From contig CP121337.1 in assembly GCA_043554545.1 (NCBI GenBank), positions 3,224,001 through 3,288,000 on the forward strand: DNA of 64,000 nt. Direction: 5' to 3'. The notes below the pieces were generated by a model that was not told the origin of the DNA, made no database searches, and worked only from the letters and a program-made list of their open reading frames with translations. Numbering within the stretch: the first letter of the stretch is position 1; the number at the start of each line of letters is the position of its first letter. The position numbers and the translations under genes were made by a program. Positions 8,394 through 16,718 of this stretch are shown piece after piece. This DNA is from UBA7330 sp043554545. Lineage in GTDB: Bacteria; Bacteroidota; Bacteroidia; Cytophagales; Cyclobacteriaceae.

Positions 8394-9077
8394 CTAAACT
8401 CCTAGAAAATTGCGGATCCACTGGCTAAGTAGATCTGTGTGGATGTCTTTTTCCATGCTATCTAAGGCGGCTTCTACCGTGCCGGTACCGATACTTCCTT
8501 TTCGGGAAATGAACACGTCCTGGTTATAGGCTTTGGTGAATTCCGGATGTCCCTGAATACCCAAAAACTGATTATTGATACTGATGACGCCATATGGGCA
8601 TTTAGCAGCAGAAGCATGGACAATCGTATCAGGTGGTAGCTGGCTGATCTGGTCCTGACACAACATCAACAGGTTGAAGTCATCCGCTTCCGGATCCATC
8701 CAGGGGGCTGCAAGGTTTACCCGGTGTTCGTGAACGCCAATGAGATATCCTTCCGGTGATTTTTCTACTTTGCCACCCAGTGCCTGTCCAATGATCTGGT
8801 GACCAAAACAAATACCCACAAACTGCTTATCCGTTTTAGCGATTTCAGAAGTAAACTCAATCAGGTTATAGATCCACTTCTGATCATCATACACGCTCAG
8901 CTTAGAGCCTGTGGTGATGAATGCATCATAGTCGTTGGGGTCGGGAAAATGGTTGTCACAAACAAAGTGAACATTGAAAGGCATGCCCAACAGGCGCTCA
9001 AACATATAAGGATAAGCTCCATGAACTTCCAGAAAAGGTTTGATCACATGGTCGCAGACCAACAACGCAACTTTCAT
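8394..9077 (-). CDS. Class I glutamine amidotransferase, candidate gamma-glutamyl hydrolase
   Basis: This 227-aa protein is a stand-alone GATase domain. The nucleophile elbow is VGICFGHQ (Cys90) and the His/Glu pair lies in GIQGHPEF (His177, Glu179). No synthetase domain is attached. It is the last gene of a five-gene leftward operon, and its ATG overlaps the aldehyde dehydrogenase stop (TAATG). In gamma-glutamylation pathways such as the Puu route, a hydrolase releases glutamate from the oxidised gamma-glutamyl product. By position, this enzyme would do that, giving glutamate plus glycine if the substrate is ethanolamine. It is closer to GMP-synthase-like GATases than to PuuD. Substrate specificity is inferred. 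Confidence 0.8.
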   Translation of the reverse strand: MKVALLVCDHVIKPFLEVHGAYPYMFERLLGMPFNVHFVCDNHFPDPNDYDAFITTGSKLSVYDDQKWIYNLIEFTSEIAKTDKQFVGICFGHQIIGQALGGKVEKSPEGYLIGVHEHRVNLAAPWMDPEADDFNLLMLCQDQISQLPPDTIVHASAAKCPYGVISINNQFLGIQGHPEFTKAYNQDVFISRKGSIGTGTVEAALDSMEKDIHTDLLSQWIRNFLGV

Positions 9078-10459
9078 TATCCGAGCTTTAGGTGATACGA
9101 CTTGGGTCTGGTCAGGTAATCAAAACCCAATACAGACAGGGTACATCCCCTGCCAGAGTTTTTTACGCCTGCCCAGCTCAGCTCAGGATCCAGGTAGTCA
9201 CAGCGGTTCATGAACCAGGTCCCGGTATTTACCTGATCACCGATAGCGATAGCTTTTTCCTGGTCACTGGTCCAGATAGAAGCGGTAAGCCCATACTGAC
9301 TGTCATTCATCATCCTGACGGCCTCCTGGTCATCCTTCACCGACATGATCCCGATCACCGGGGCAAAGCTCTCCTCCTTCATCAGCTCCATCTCGTGGCT
9401 TACATTAACCATCACTTGAGGAGCCGCGTAGGGCAAAGGCAGATCGGGGAAGTCTCCTTTTTCAATCAATGCTTTCGCTCCCATTTTCTTTGCTTCCGCA
9501 AGCTGACCCAGGGCCATTTCTGCGTTGGAGACACGTACCATCGGACCAAGGGTGGTCGCTGGGTCAAAAGGGTCGCCCAACACATATTCTCTGGTAAGGG
9601 CCACAAATCCGTGAACGAAGTCGTCAAACAACTTTTCCTGCACATAAATTCTTTCTACACCACAGCAGGACTGCCCTGAATTAAAAAAGGCGCCATCTAC
9701 CAGGTTTTCTACCGCCTGCTGGAGGTCCGCATCTTCCGTCACATAGGCAGGGTCTTTTCCTCCCAGCTCTAATCCCATCCCGGCAAAACGTGTCTGCATG
9801 GCCCTTTGCACGGCTTGTCCGCCTTGTACGGATCCGGTAAAACCTACATGCGCAATGCGTGGATCCTTTACCACTTCGGCTACCTGGCCATGGGTCAGGT
9901 GTAGCGACTGAAAAACACCTTCCGGAGCTCCAGCAGCCTGAAATGCTTCGGCGAATCGCTCCCCGCACAACGCTGTCTGATCAGCGTATTTGAGTATCAC
10001 CGTATTACCTGCCAGGATGGCCGGTATCACCGCATTTACTGCTGTGAGGTAGGGGTAGTTCCAGGGAGCCAGTACCAGGATGTTTCCCAGGGGTTCTTTC
10101 TTGATGTATCGGACAAACCCCTGCTTGTCGGCAATTTGTATGTCTTGAAGTCCCGCTTCCGCCATGGAGATCATGGCTTCTGCACGCTCTATAAATCCTC
10201 CTTTAATCTCATTGGGTGTATAAGCAATCGGTCTACCCATTTGCCAGGTAATCTCCTCCCCCCAGGCTTCGGCGTGGTCTTTGAAATAACGCACGACCTC
10301 TTGGCACAGTGCGATCCTTTCAGCGAGCGCAGTATTTTTCCAGGATTGGAAAGCGGAGGAAGCATTTGCTAAGGCAGATTCAATTGCTCCCGCTTCTGCG
10401 TACTTACGGGTTGCATAAACCGAACCATCTACCGGACTGATAAGCTGAAAACTAGACAT
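9077..10459 (-). CDS. Aldehyde dehydrogenase of the gamma-glutamyl pathway
   Basis: This 460-aa NAD(P)-dependent aldehyde dehydrogenase has all core motifs: LGNILVLAPWNYPY near residue 125, the nucleotide-binding VGFTGSVQGG near 205, the general base in LELGGKDP (Glu231), and the catalytic Cys in SGQSCCG (Cys265). The late EESFAPVIG motif is also present. Within the operon it would oxidise the aldehyde of a gamma-glutamylated compound to the acid, as PuuC does for putrescine. It lies 17 bases after the short-chain dehydrogenase and overlaps the amidotransferase by one base. The aldehyde substrate is inferred from neighbours. Confidence 0.9.
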   Translation of the reverse strand: MSSFQLISPVDGSVYATRKYAEAGAIESALANASSAFQSWKNTALAERIALCQEVVRYFKDHAEAWGEEITWQMGRPIAYTPNEIKGGFIERAEAMISMAEAGLQDIQIADKQGFVRYIKKEPLGNILVLAPWNYPYLTAVNAVIPAILAGNTVILKYADQTALCGERFAEAFQAAGAPEGVFQSLHLTHGQVAEVVKDPRIAHVGFTGSVQGGQAVQRAMQTRFAGMGLELGGKDPAYVTEDADLQQAVENLVDGAFFNSGQSCCGVERIYVQEKLFDDFVHGFVALTREYVLGDPFDPATTLGPMVRVSNAEMALGQLAEAKKMGAKALIEKGDFPDLPLPYAAPQVMVNVSHEMELMKEESFAPVIGIMSVKDDQEAVRMMNDSQYGLTASIWTSDQEKAIAIGDQVNTGTWFMNRCDYLDPELSWAGVKNSGRGCTLSVLGFDYLTRPKSYHLKLG

Positions 10460-10476
10460 GTATCTCTTTGCTGGGG

Positions 10477-11250
10477 CTACTCAGGTGTGACATAAGCTGC
10501 AGAGATTCCTCCATCTACGAGGAACTCACTTCCCGTGATATAAGAAGAGTCATCGGAGGCAAGGTAAAGCGCGGCTTTCGCCATTTCAAGACTTTCTCCA
10601 AACCTGCCCATCGGTATGTGTACCAAACGTCTTTGTTGCTTCTCCTCGGTATCTAAAAATTTCATCAGCAGGTCCGTCTTGATTGGTCCCGGACACAAAG
10701 CATTTACCCGGATGTTTTCTTTGGCATGAACCACCGCCAGTTCGCGGGTCATGGAAAGCACCGCTCCTTTGCTGGCTGTATAGGAAATCTGAGGGGTGGC
10801 AGCACCCATCCTGGCCACAAAAGAGGCCGTATTGATGATCGACCCTCCTCCAGCCCTTCTCATGGCTGGAATTCCATATTTACAACCTAAAAAGACACCT
10901 TTCACATTAACATTCATTGTCATGTCCCAGGTCTCCAGATCGGTAGCTTCAGCTGTGTCATCCGTGGAGAGCATGATCCCTGCATTGTTAAAAAGTATAT
11001 CTAGTTTACCATAGGTCTCTTCTGCATATTTCACCATCTGCTCAACGCCCTGTGGGTTAGAGATATCTGTGCGGTGAAACACGGCGTCCTGTCCGTTTTT
11101 CCGAATCTCTGCTATCACGTCTCCTGCACCCCCGTCATTAATATCTACCAATACAATGTTGGCTCCCTCTTTGGCGAATAATATGGCGGACTCTCTGCCA
11201 ATTCCGCTGCTGGCACCTGTGATCAGGGCCACTTTATCCTTTAATCTCAT
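10477..11250 (-). CDS. Short-chain dehydrogenase/reductase (SDR), candidate alcohol-oxidising step
   Basis: This 257-aa classical SDR has cofactor motif TGASSGIG at residues 11-18, Asp36 after the second strand (VLVDIN, suggesting NAD), NNAG at 88-91 and the catalytic set Ser143, Tyr157 and Lys161 (YTASK). The C-terminus LVDGGISAAY is typical. It lies 12 bases after the glutamine-synthetase-like gene and 17 before the aldehyde dehydrogenase. An alcohol dehydrogenase between ligase and aldehyde dehydrogenase is expected if the substrate is an amino-alcohol such as ethanolamine. It would be superfluous for a diamine. This is the main internal clue to the pathway's substrate. Confidence 0.9.
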   Translation of the reverse strand: MRLKDKVALITGASSGIGRESAILFAKEGANIVLVDINDGGAGDVIAEIRKNGQDAVFHRTDISNPQGVEQMVKYAEETYGKLDILFNNAGIMLSTDDTAEATDLETWDMTMNVNVKGVFLGCKYGIPAMRRAGGGSIINTASFVARMGAATPQISYTASKGAVLSMTRELAVVHAKENIRVNALCPGPIKTDLLMKFLDTEEKQQRRLVHIPMGRFGESLEMAKAALYLASDDSSYITGSEFLVDGGISAAYVTPE

Positions 11251-11262
11251 GTGTGGTTTAAA

Positions 11263-12648
11263 TTAGATTTGTTCAAAATACCTTTTTCTTTCCCAGTCTG
11301 TCACGCTGGATTGATATGCTTCAATTTCTTTTTCAAAAAAATGGGTATAGTGTTGTTGTACGTCTTCTCCGAAAGCTGCTGTCACAAACTTGCTATGCTT
11401 AAACTTCTCGTTAGCTGCTTTAAGCGTCATTGGCACCAGGGGTAATTCTTTAGCTGCGTAGACATCTCCGGTGAAACACTCTGGTGGGGTAATTTTATCT
11501 TTTATTCCCTGTATGCCACATGCAAGTGCTGCGGCGAAAGCCAGGTAGGGATTGCAGTCAGCACCGGGGATTCTGCATTCAATTCTTAACGCACTGCCTT
11601 CTCCGACCACCCGGAAACCGGCGGTGCGGTTGTCTTTGCTCCAGGCGATACGTGTGGGAGCCCAGGAAGCATCTACGAAACGTTTATAGGAGTTGATGGT
11701 CGGCGCATAAAACGGCATAACGTCGGGTGTATATTTCATCCATCCGCCCAGGAACCAGCCAAATTCTTTAGACCCTTTTACCGGTCCATAATCCTCATCT
11801 CCTACAAAAATATTATGACCCTCATTCCACAGACTGATGTGGATGTGACAGCTGGACCCTGCACGATCTTCATGAAACTTAGCCATGAAGGTGACTGAAA
11901 CACCCATTTGATCCGCCAGCTCTTTCAGGCATTGTTTGTAGACCACGTGTCTGTCTGCCATCTCCAGGGTGACCGCATATCTTACATTTAGCTCATGCTG
12001 ACCCAGTCCCCACTCTCCTTTGCTATTCTCTACGGGAACCCCGGAATTCTTCAGGTGCCTACGTGCTGCTGCAGTAAAAAACTCTGTTCTTGTTCCCTGA
12101 AGGATGTGGTAATCTTCGAGGTACCAACCGGCTGGTTTCAGTTCGTTGTAATGTTGTTCGTTGGCCTCCCGATAGTCATTTTCAAAAAGGTAATACTCCA
12201 GCTCAGAGGCTGAGGCTGACTGGTAACCCAGCTGGTTCAGCACCTGTATCTGGTTTCTAAGAACCGATCTGGGCGCACTTAAAATAGGTTTATGATCTTT
12301 GATGTCCCGAACGTCACACAATATCAATGCCGTTGCCGGCAGCCAATCAGCTTTTCGCAAGGTGCCAAAATCCGGTTCGAGGTGAAAATCTCCATAGCCC
12401 AGCTCCCAATTGGCTGTCTTGTAGCCCTGAACTGGTTCCATATCCATGTCAGTGGTCAGGAGGTAATCACAGGCATGGGCGCCCCCTTCTATCACGCTTT
12501 CCAGAAAAAAATCTGCGTCATAACGTTTGCCCATGAGGCGGCCGTAATGGTCCGTGAAGCCGACAATGATGGTGGTGATCTCCTCATTATCAACAAGTTG
12601 TTTTAACGCATTAAGGGTAAGCATCCCCTTGTTTTCCTGCCCGGCCAT
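11263..12648 (-). CDS. Glutamine-synthetase-family gamma-glutamyl-amine ligase
   Basis: The 461-aa protein has the GS fold motifs: an ASELEYYLF strand, GLGQHELNVRY, the ATP-binding-type segment MAKFHEDRAGSSCHIHISL, NSYKRFVDASWAPTR and RIECRIPGADCNPYLAFAAA. These resemble PuuA and the GlnA3/GlnA4 type of gamma-glutamyl-polyamine or ethanolamide synthetases more than assimilatory GlnA. The N-terminal half differs from GlnA, and no adenylylation-type Tyr motif is apparent. It would couple glutamate to an amine using ATP. The context (ethanolamine-type permease, SDR, ALDH, amidotransferase) suggests ethanolamine as the amine. The upstream gap of 170 bases may hold a promoter. Confidence 0.85.
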   Translation of the reverse strand: MAGQENKGMLTLNALKQLVDNEEITTIIVGFTDHYGRLMGKRYDADFFLESVIEGGAHACDYLLTTDMDMEPVQGYKTANWELGYGDFHLEPDFGTLRKADWLPATALILCDVRDIKDHKPILSAPRSVLRNQIQVLNQLGYQSASASELEYYLFENDYREANEQHYNELKPAGWYLEDYHILQGTRTEFFTAAARRHLKNSGVPVENSKGEWGLGQHELNVRYAVTLEMADRHVVYKQCLKELADQMGVSVTFMAKFHEDRAGSSCHIHISLWNEGHNIFVGDEDYGPVKGSKEFGWFLGGWMKYTPDVMPFYAPTINSYKRFVDASWAPTRIAWSKDNRTAGFRVVGEGSALRIECRIPGADCNPYLAFAAALACGIQGIKDKITPPECFTGDVYAAKELPLVPMTLKAANEKFKHSKFVTAAFGEDVQQHYTHFFEKEIEAYQSSVTDWERKRYFEQI

Positions 12649-12686
12649 ATTCAGTTGGTGAAGTGGTTCAGTCGTGTGATCTATCG

Positions 12687-12802
12687 ATACGCAATTTTAA
12701 CCAAAATACTGATTTATCCCTCCAATACCTAATGGTATTCTGCGTATCCCTGCGTATTATTTTCGTTGAAAAAGGATTTCATGAAACCCTGTAACCATTA
12801 GG
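12687..12802. promoter_or_regulatory. Possible operator region between permease and ligase genes
   Basis: The 170-base gap holds a direct repeat TGCGTAT at 12741-12747 and 12751-12757 (10-bp spacing). An inverted copy, ATACGCA, lies at 12687-12693. It also contains a distant inverted pair, CCTAATGG (12728-12735) and CCATTAGG (12795-12802). One-turn spacing is typical of regulator sites. No clear TAnnTTTG promoter element was found here, so the role is a suggestion. Confidence 0.35.
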
Positions 12803-12818
12803 TGAAAATCGAGACCGG

Positions 12819-14123
12819 TTATTTCCTAACTACTTTGAACCAGATAAATGCGATGATCAAAATCAGAAAATAGATCAGCGCCAGCTCCCAGTTGTAAATG
12901 GTTACGGCGATCAGTGCAATCACGGAAATGATCAGGGCGATGATGGGTGCGTATGGATAAAAGGGAACTTTAAAAGGTCGTTCCATATCCGGATGACTCT
13001 TTCGCAATTTAATGACAGAGACCATGGAAATGGCATAGAGGCTTAACGCCCCAAAACAGGCGATGGTAATGATTTCACCCGTCTTACCGGTGAGCAGGGC
13101 CACGATGCCGATGATCGTGTTTATGATCAGGGCATTGGTAGGCGTGCTAAACCTTGGATTGATTTTACCTAAAAAAGAAGGCCCAAAATCTACCCTTCCA
13201 AATTCATAGGTGGAACGACCAGCGGCCAGGATAATGCCATGAAAAGAGGCTACCAAACCAAAAAGACCTATGAAGCTCACAACTTTAAAAATGAGCGTAT
13301 CACCACCCAATACATGGGCGAGCGCGAGCGGCAAAGGACTGTCGGAGGCCTGGTTGGTTACCGGATCATAAACGACCGTTTCCCATCCATTTACACCGAC
13401 GGAAGCGGTGAATGTCAGTAGACAAAGGACCACCAGGGTAAAGATGGCGGAGCCAAAACCAATGAGTACATTTCTTTGTGGGTTGATGGTTTCTTCGGCT
13501 ACATTGGCAACCCCTTCAATGGCCAGAAAAAACCAAATGGCAAATGGAATGGCTGCGAAAATCCCGGACCAACCGTTTGGGAGCGGGTTATGTGTCAGCG
13601 CTTCCATGGAGAATGAAGGTGCGGTAGCAAAAAAGAACAAAAGCAGACCTATCACGGCAATGATTGTTACCAGCAGTTCAAAAGCAGCGGCTGCCTGCAC
13701 ACCATATATATTTAAGGCCGTAAAAATGAGATATGCGCCGATCGCTGTGCCCAGGATGGGTAGTGCAGGAAAAAACAGGTTGAGGTAGGCGCCGATCGCG
13801 AAAGCAATGGCAGGCGGAGCAAATATAAATTCAATGTTCTGAGCCATTCCGGCAAAAAAGGCCCAGTTCTTCCCGAAAGCCTGCATGGTATAATCAAAAG
13901 CGCCTCCTGCCTTTGGTATGGCACATGCCATCTCTGTATAACTGAAAGTGAAGGTCAGGTACATGATGATCACAAAGAAGGTGGCAATCGCCAGTCCGAG
14001 GGTACCTCCCTGCTCGAGTCCCAGGTTCCAACCGAAGTACATACCACTGATTACATATCCGACTCCCAGACCCCAAAGCATGAGCGGTCCGAGTTTTCGC
14101 TGAAGTTGAGCGTTTTCTGACAT
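12819..14123 (-). CDS. APC-family permease, ethanolamine permease type
   Basis: This 434-aa integral membrane protein has about 12 hydrophobic segments. The opening LGPLMLWGLGVGYVISGMYFGWNLGLEQGG, then AIPKAGGAFDYTMQAFG and NIEFIFAPPAIAFAIGAYLN, closely resembles the ethanolamine permease (Eat) branch of the amino acid-polyamine-organocation superfamily. The later PLALAHVLGG, GRSTYEFGR and ERPFKVPFYP segments are also family-like. It would import ethanolamine by secondary transport across the inner membrane. It is the first gene of the leftward operon, 170 bases before the ligase. Repeats begin directly upstream. Substrate is inferred from similarity, with related amines as alternatives. Confidence 0.8.
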   Translation of the reverse strand: MSENAQLQRKLGPLMLWGLGVGYVISGMYFGWNLGLEQGGTLGLAIATFFVIIMYLTFTFSYTEMACAIPKAGGAFDYTMQAFGKNWAFFAGMAQNIEFIFAPPAIAFAIGAYLNLFFPALPILGTAIGAYLIFTALNIYGVQAAAAFELLVTIIAVIGLLLFFFATAPSFSMEALTHNPLPNGWSGIFAAIPFAIWFFLAIEGVANVAEETINPQRNVLIGFGSAIFTLVVLCLLTFTASVGVNGWETVVYDPVTNQASDSPLPLALAHVLGGDTLIFKVVSFIGLFGLVASFHGIILAAGRSTYEFGRVDFGPSFLGKINPRFSTPTNALIINTIIGIVALLTGKTGEIITIACFGALSLYAISMVSVIKLRKSHPDMERPFKVPFYPYAPIIALIISVIALIAVTIYNWELALIYFLILIIAFIWFKVVRK

Positions 14124-14159
14124 GGCTGCAAGATAATTAGAATTTGGAATTACGGGGGA

Positions 14160-15000
14160 GGGATGCTGTCGTGAGTGTTAACGATATGAGATTAGATAAG
14201 GACTTTCGGATGTTCGGACTATCGGATAGTTTAGTTCATACAAAACAAAATAAGTATCGTCATTCTGAACGAGTCACTTATTTATCATTGCAATGCGAGA
14301 TGGACAATCCGGTATGCATAAAATAAGCAATCAGATCATTAGTCGAGTGAAAGAATCTCGTCAACTGTTGTGGAGAAACAAAAGAGTCCGATTTAAAACC
14401 AATCAGAGTCACCAAAGGGACTCTTGTTCTCGAATCACTTCGTACCATGACTCTGAAGGGATCGAACAAAGCAAAAGTGGATGCTTGCGCTAGTAGGGGG
14501 ATGACTTTGATGCTGACACTGGCTGTTGGCTAAACAAAATAAGTATCGTCATTCTGATACGACGAAAGGAGGAGAAGGAATCTTGTGTGTTGTGGAAAAC
14601 CTTAGGGTGAGTTGATTTGAATCTGACATTGACTTTGACTATCTATTCGATGACAGTTAGTCTCCGTATGATAAAGAAATTGGTTGGTGAGGACACCAAC
14701 CAAGGGTAAGAGTTAAAGTCATTCTATGACTTGATGAGATGGGGCTGCTAGGATCCAATCGTCCTATGACTTGGAGTCATTGGATGAATAGGATGACATA
14801 GCTACTCGAAATTATTAGAATACATTTTATCAACCCTCTCTGAAGAGAGCGGTCCGACGTTTCGGGAGCGGAAGGTCAATCATTTTAGACAAACCAAACC
14901 CTGGGAGAGTTGGCAGGTACCCCTTCAGTGGGTAGGGTAATTGGGGTATTTCAAAATTATTATAGCAGTCATTATATAAACTGTAGTCATAGGATGAGGT
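14160..15000. repeat. Fifth block of mosaic interspersed repeats, non-coding
   Basis: The block holds the GAACGAGTCACTT...ATTAGTCGAGTGA variant unit (near 14258-14360), also seen near 592. It also holds the second copy of the 107-bp compound repeat (14393-14500) with REP-like GCAAAAGTGGATGCTTGCGC. A diverged GTCATTCTGATACGACGA unit lies near 14548, the 24-base hairpin at 14680-14703, and GTCAT/GGATGAC palindromes at 14718-14797. A GGCAGGTACCCCTTC element lies near 14909. No gene is visible. Confidence 0.85.
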
Positions 15001-15004
15001 GACC

Positions 15005-16126
15005 TCATGGCGTGATGGAGAGGTGACTGGCGGCTTTCTCAAGGTTGGCGGCGGTCTTGCGCATCGCAAGTTCCAGCGGGTCGGCCTTGTCGGATATGGC
15101 GATCAATTCATCAAAAAACTTAATCCTGCTCGTGTCGGTATCCAGGGATCCGCTTAGCCCGACGACCCTTACTCCATACTGATGTGCCAGCTGAGCCACA
15201 AACCCAGGACCTTTGCCATAATTGGTTTGCTCATCGATTTTTCCTTCTCCGGTAATGACAAGTGCTGCATCCCTGAGGTGCTGCTCAAACTGAGCCAGTT
15301 CCAATATCTGCTCACCTCCATTCACGATTTCAGCGCCAAGGGCTGCAACAAGTCCTGCTGCTACCCCTCCCGCAGCACCACCACCCGGAATTTCTGTAAT
15401 GGATGACCCCGTCTCTTTCTCCAATAGCTTCGCCATGTGGGAGATCCCTTTCTCCAATTGGTCTACCCTATCAGCATCTGCTCCTTTCTGTGGCCCAAAG
15501 ATGTGTGCAGCTCCCTGCTTTCCTAACAAAGGGTTATTTACGTCACAAAGAATTGAAAACTTAGCCTGGCCTTTCAGTCTGTCCAGTTTATGTAAGTCCA
15601 CCCGATCAATGTCCATGAATTTCGCAGGGGTGACATTCATCACCTCCTTGGTTCCGCTAAAAAATTGAGCGCCCAGGGCTTCCATAATACCTACACCAAG
15701 GTCTACTGTGGCACTCCCGCCCACGGATAGGTAGATACCCTTTGCGCCAGCCTCAAGGGCTTGAAATAGCTGCTGGCCTGTTCCAAATGAACTGGCACCC
15801 ATCGGGTTTAGCTCGTCCTTCTTCAGCAGTCTAATACCTGAAGCCTCTGCGAGTTCAATAATACCCAGCTGGCTATCAGGCTGATATCCCCAGCTGGCAT
15901 TTATGGTCTGCCCAAACGGATTTCTTACCCCTGTTGTCCGTATTTCTGCCTTCAGGTATTTTACCAGTACCGGTAAACTCCCATCTCCTCCATCTGCAAT
16001 GGGAATTTCCACTACCTGCCTTGCTCCTACTCCGACTAAACCCCTGGTTATGGCTTTGGCAGCTTCTTCCGCAGAGAGCGCACCTTTGAAAGCATTCGGA
16101 GCCACGATAATCTTTTGAGTGCTCAT
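15005..16126 (-). CDS. glxK: Glycerate kinase (GlxK/GarK family)
   Basis: This 373-aa protein starts KIIVAPNAFKGALSAEEAAKAI, the hallmark of the glycerate 2-kinase family, and continues with IPIADGGDGSLPVL, LSVGGSATVDLGVGIMEALGA, GGGAAGGVAAGL and LVITGEGKIDEQT. It phosphorylates D-glycerate with ATP, feeding C2/C3 acids such as glyoxylate-derived glycerate into glycolysis. Its ATG overlaps the sixA stop by 4 bases (ATGA), so the two are translationally coupled. It is separated from the amine operon by a repeat block. A metabolic link through glycine and glyoxylate is possible but unproven. Confidence 0.9.
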   Translation of the reverse strand: MSTQKIIVAPNAFKGALSAEEAAKAITRGLVGVGARQVVEIPIADGGDGSLPVLVKYLKAEIRTTGVRNPFGQTINASWGYQPDSQLGIIELAEASGIRLLKKDELNPMGASSFGTGQQLFQALEAGAKGIYLSVGGSATVDLGVGIMEALGAQFFSGTKEVMNVTPAKFMDIDRVDLHKLDRLKGQAKFSILCDVNNPLLGKQGAAHIFGPQKGADADRVDQLEKGISHMAKLLEKETGSSITEIPGGGAAGGVAAGLVAALGAEIVNGGEQILELAQFEQHLRDAALVITGEGKIDEQTNYGKGPGFVAQLAHQYGVRVVGLSGSLDTDTSRIKFFDELIAISDKADPLELAMRKTAANLEKAASHLSITP

Positions 16127-16593
16127 ATTTCTATTAAGGTTGCGGTATTACCAGATAGGGCTGCCCAATCTTCCAAAACCAGCTCGCAAGCAATCATCTG
16201 TCCGGGGAACAGAGACATAAAATTCAACCCCAGCAGGTATGCTGACAACTCAGACAGTCCAGGATTGTGGCCTACCAGCACCACGCTGCTATGCGCTTTA
16301 TCCATCTCTGTAAGCACGTTCAGTATTTTCTTTAGGGAAGCATTATATAGGGCTGGCGTAAAAACGATTTTTGGTTTCCAATCAGCCCCTTTAGTCAATA
16401 CCTGGGTCGTTTGTGTCGTACGCTTCGCATCACTGGAGATTATCAGCTCAGGGGCGGGATTAAACTTCTTCAACCTTTCACGGAGAATAGCGACTGTTTC
16501 TATGCCCGAATCAGTGAGCGGCCGTTCGTGGTCTGCCCATTTAAAAGCAGATTTTGCCTCCCCGTGTCTTAAAATAAATAAATTTCTAACCAT
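16123..16593 (-). CDS. sixA: Phosphohistidine phosphatase SixA-like
   Basis: This 156-aa histidine phosphatase has the catalytic RHG motif at the start (LFILRHGEAKSAF), followed by DHERPLTDSGIETV and LIISSDAKRTTQTTQVL. The second catalytic His is in VVLVGHNPGLSEL. The compact size fits SixA-like enzymes, which remove phosphate from phosphohistidine or small phospho-compounds. It is the first gene of a two-gene leftward unit with glycerate kinase and diverges from topA across about 125 bases. Confidence 0.85.
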   Translation of the reverse strand: MVRNLFILRHGEAKSAFKWADHERPLTDSGIETVAILRERLKKFNPAPELIISSDAKRTTQTTQVLTKGADWKPKIVFTPALYNASLKKILNVLTEMDKAHSSVVLVGHNPGLSELSAYLLGLNFMSLFPGQMIACELVLEDWAALSGNTATLIEI

Positions 16594-16718
16594 TTGTCTT
16601 CGACGAAGTTATGAGAAAAGAATGGGGTGTAAAAGCATATCTTATTGAAGATCGATACGTTACTCCCCTAGAATTAACAAAAATTTAGAGATATTTACCG
16701 GCGTAAAAAAAAGGAGGA

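Noticed and set aside
9681..9968. 95-aa leftward frame within the aldehyde dehydrogenase gene
   Set aside because: It is an out-of-frame shadow of the well-supported aldehyde dehydrogenase reading frame and is rich in Arg, Cys and Gly as such shadows are.
15005..16126. Glycerate kinase as part of the amine operon
   Set aside because: It is separated by an 880-base repeat block and is coupled to sixA instead, so it was treated as a different unit.
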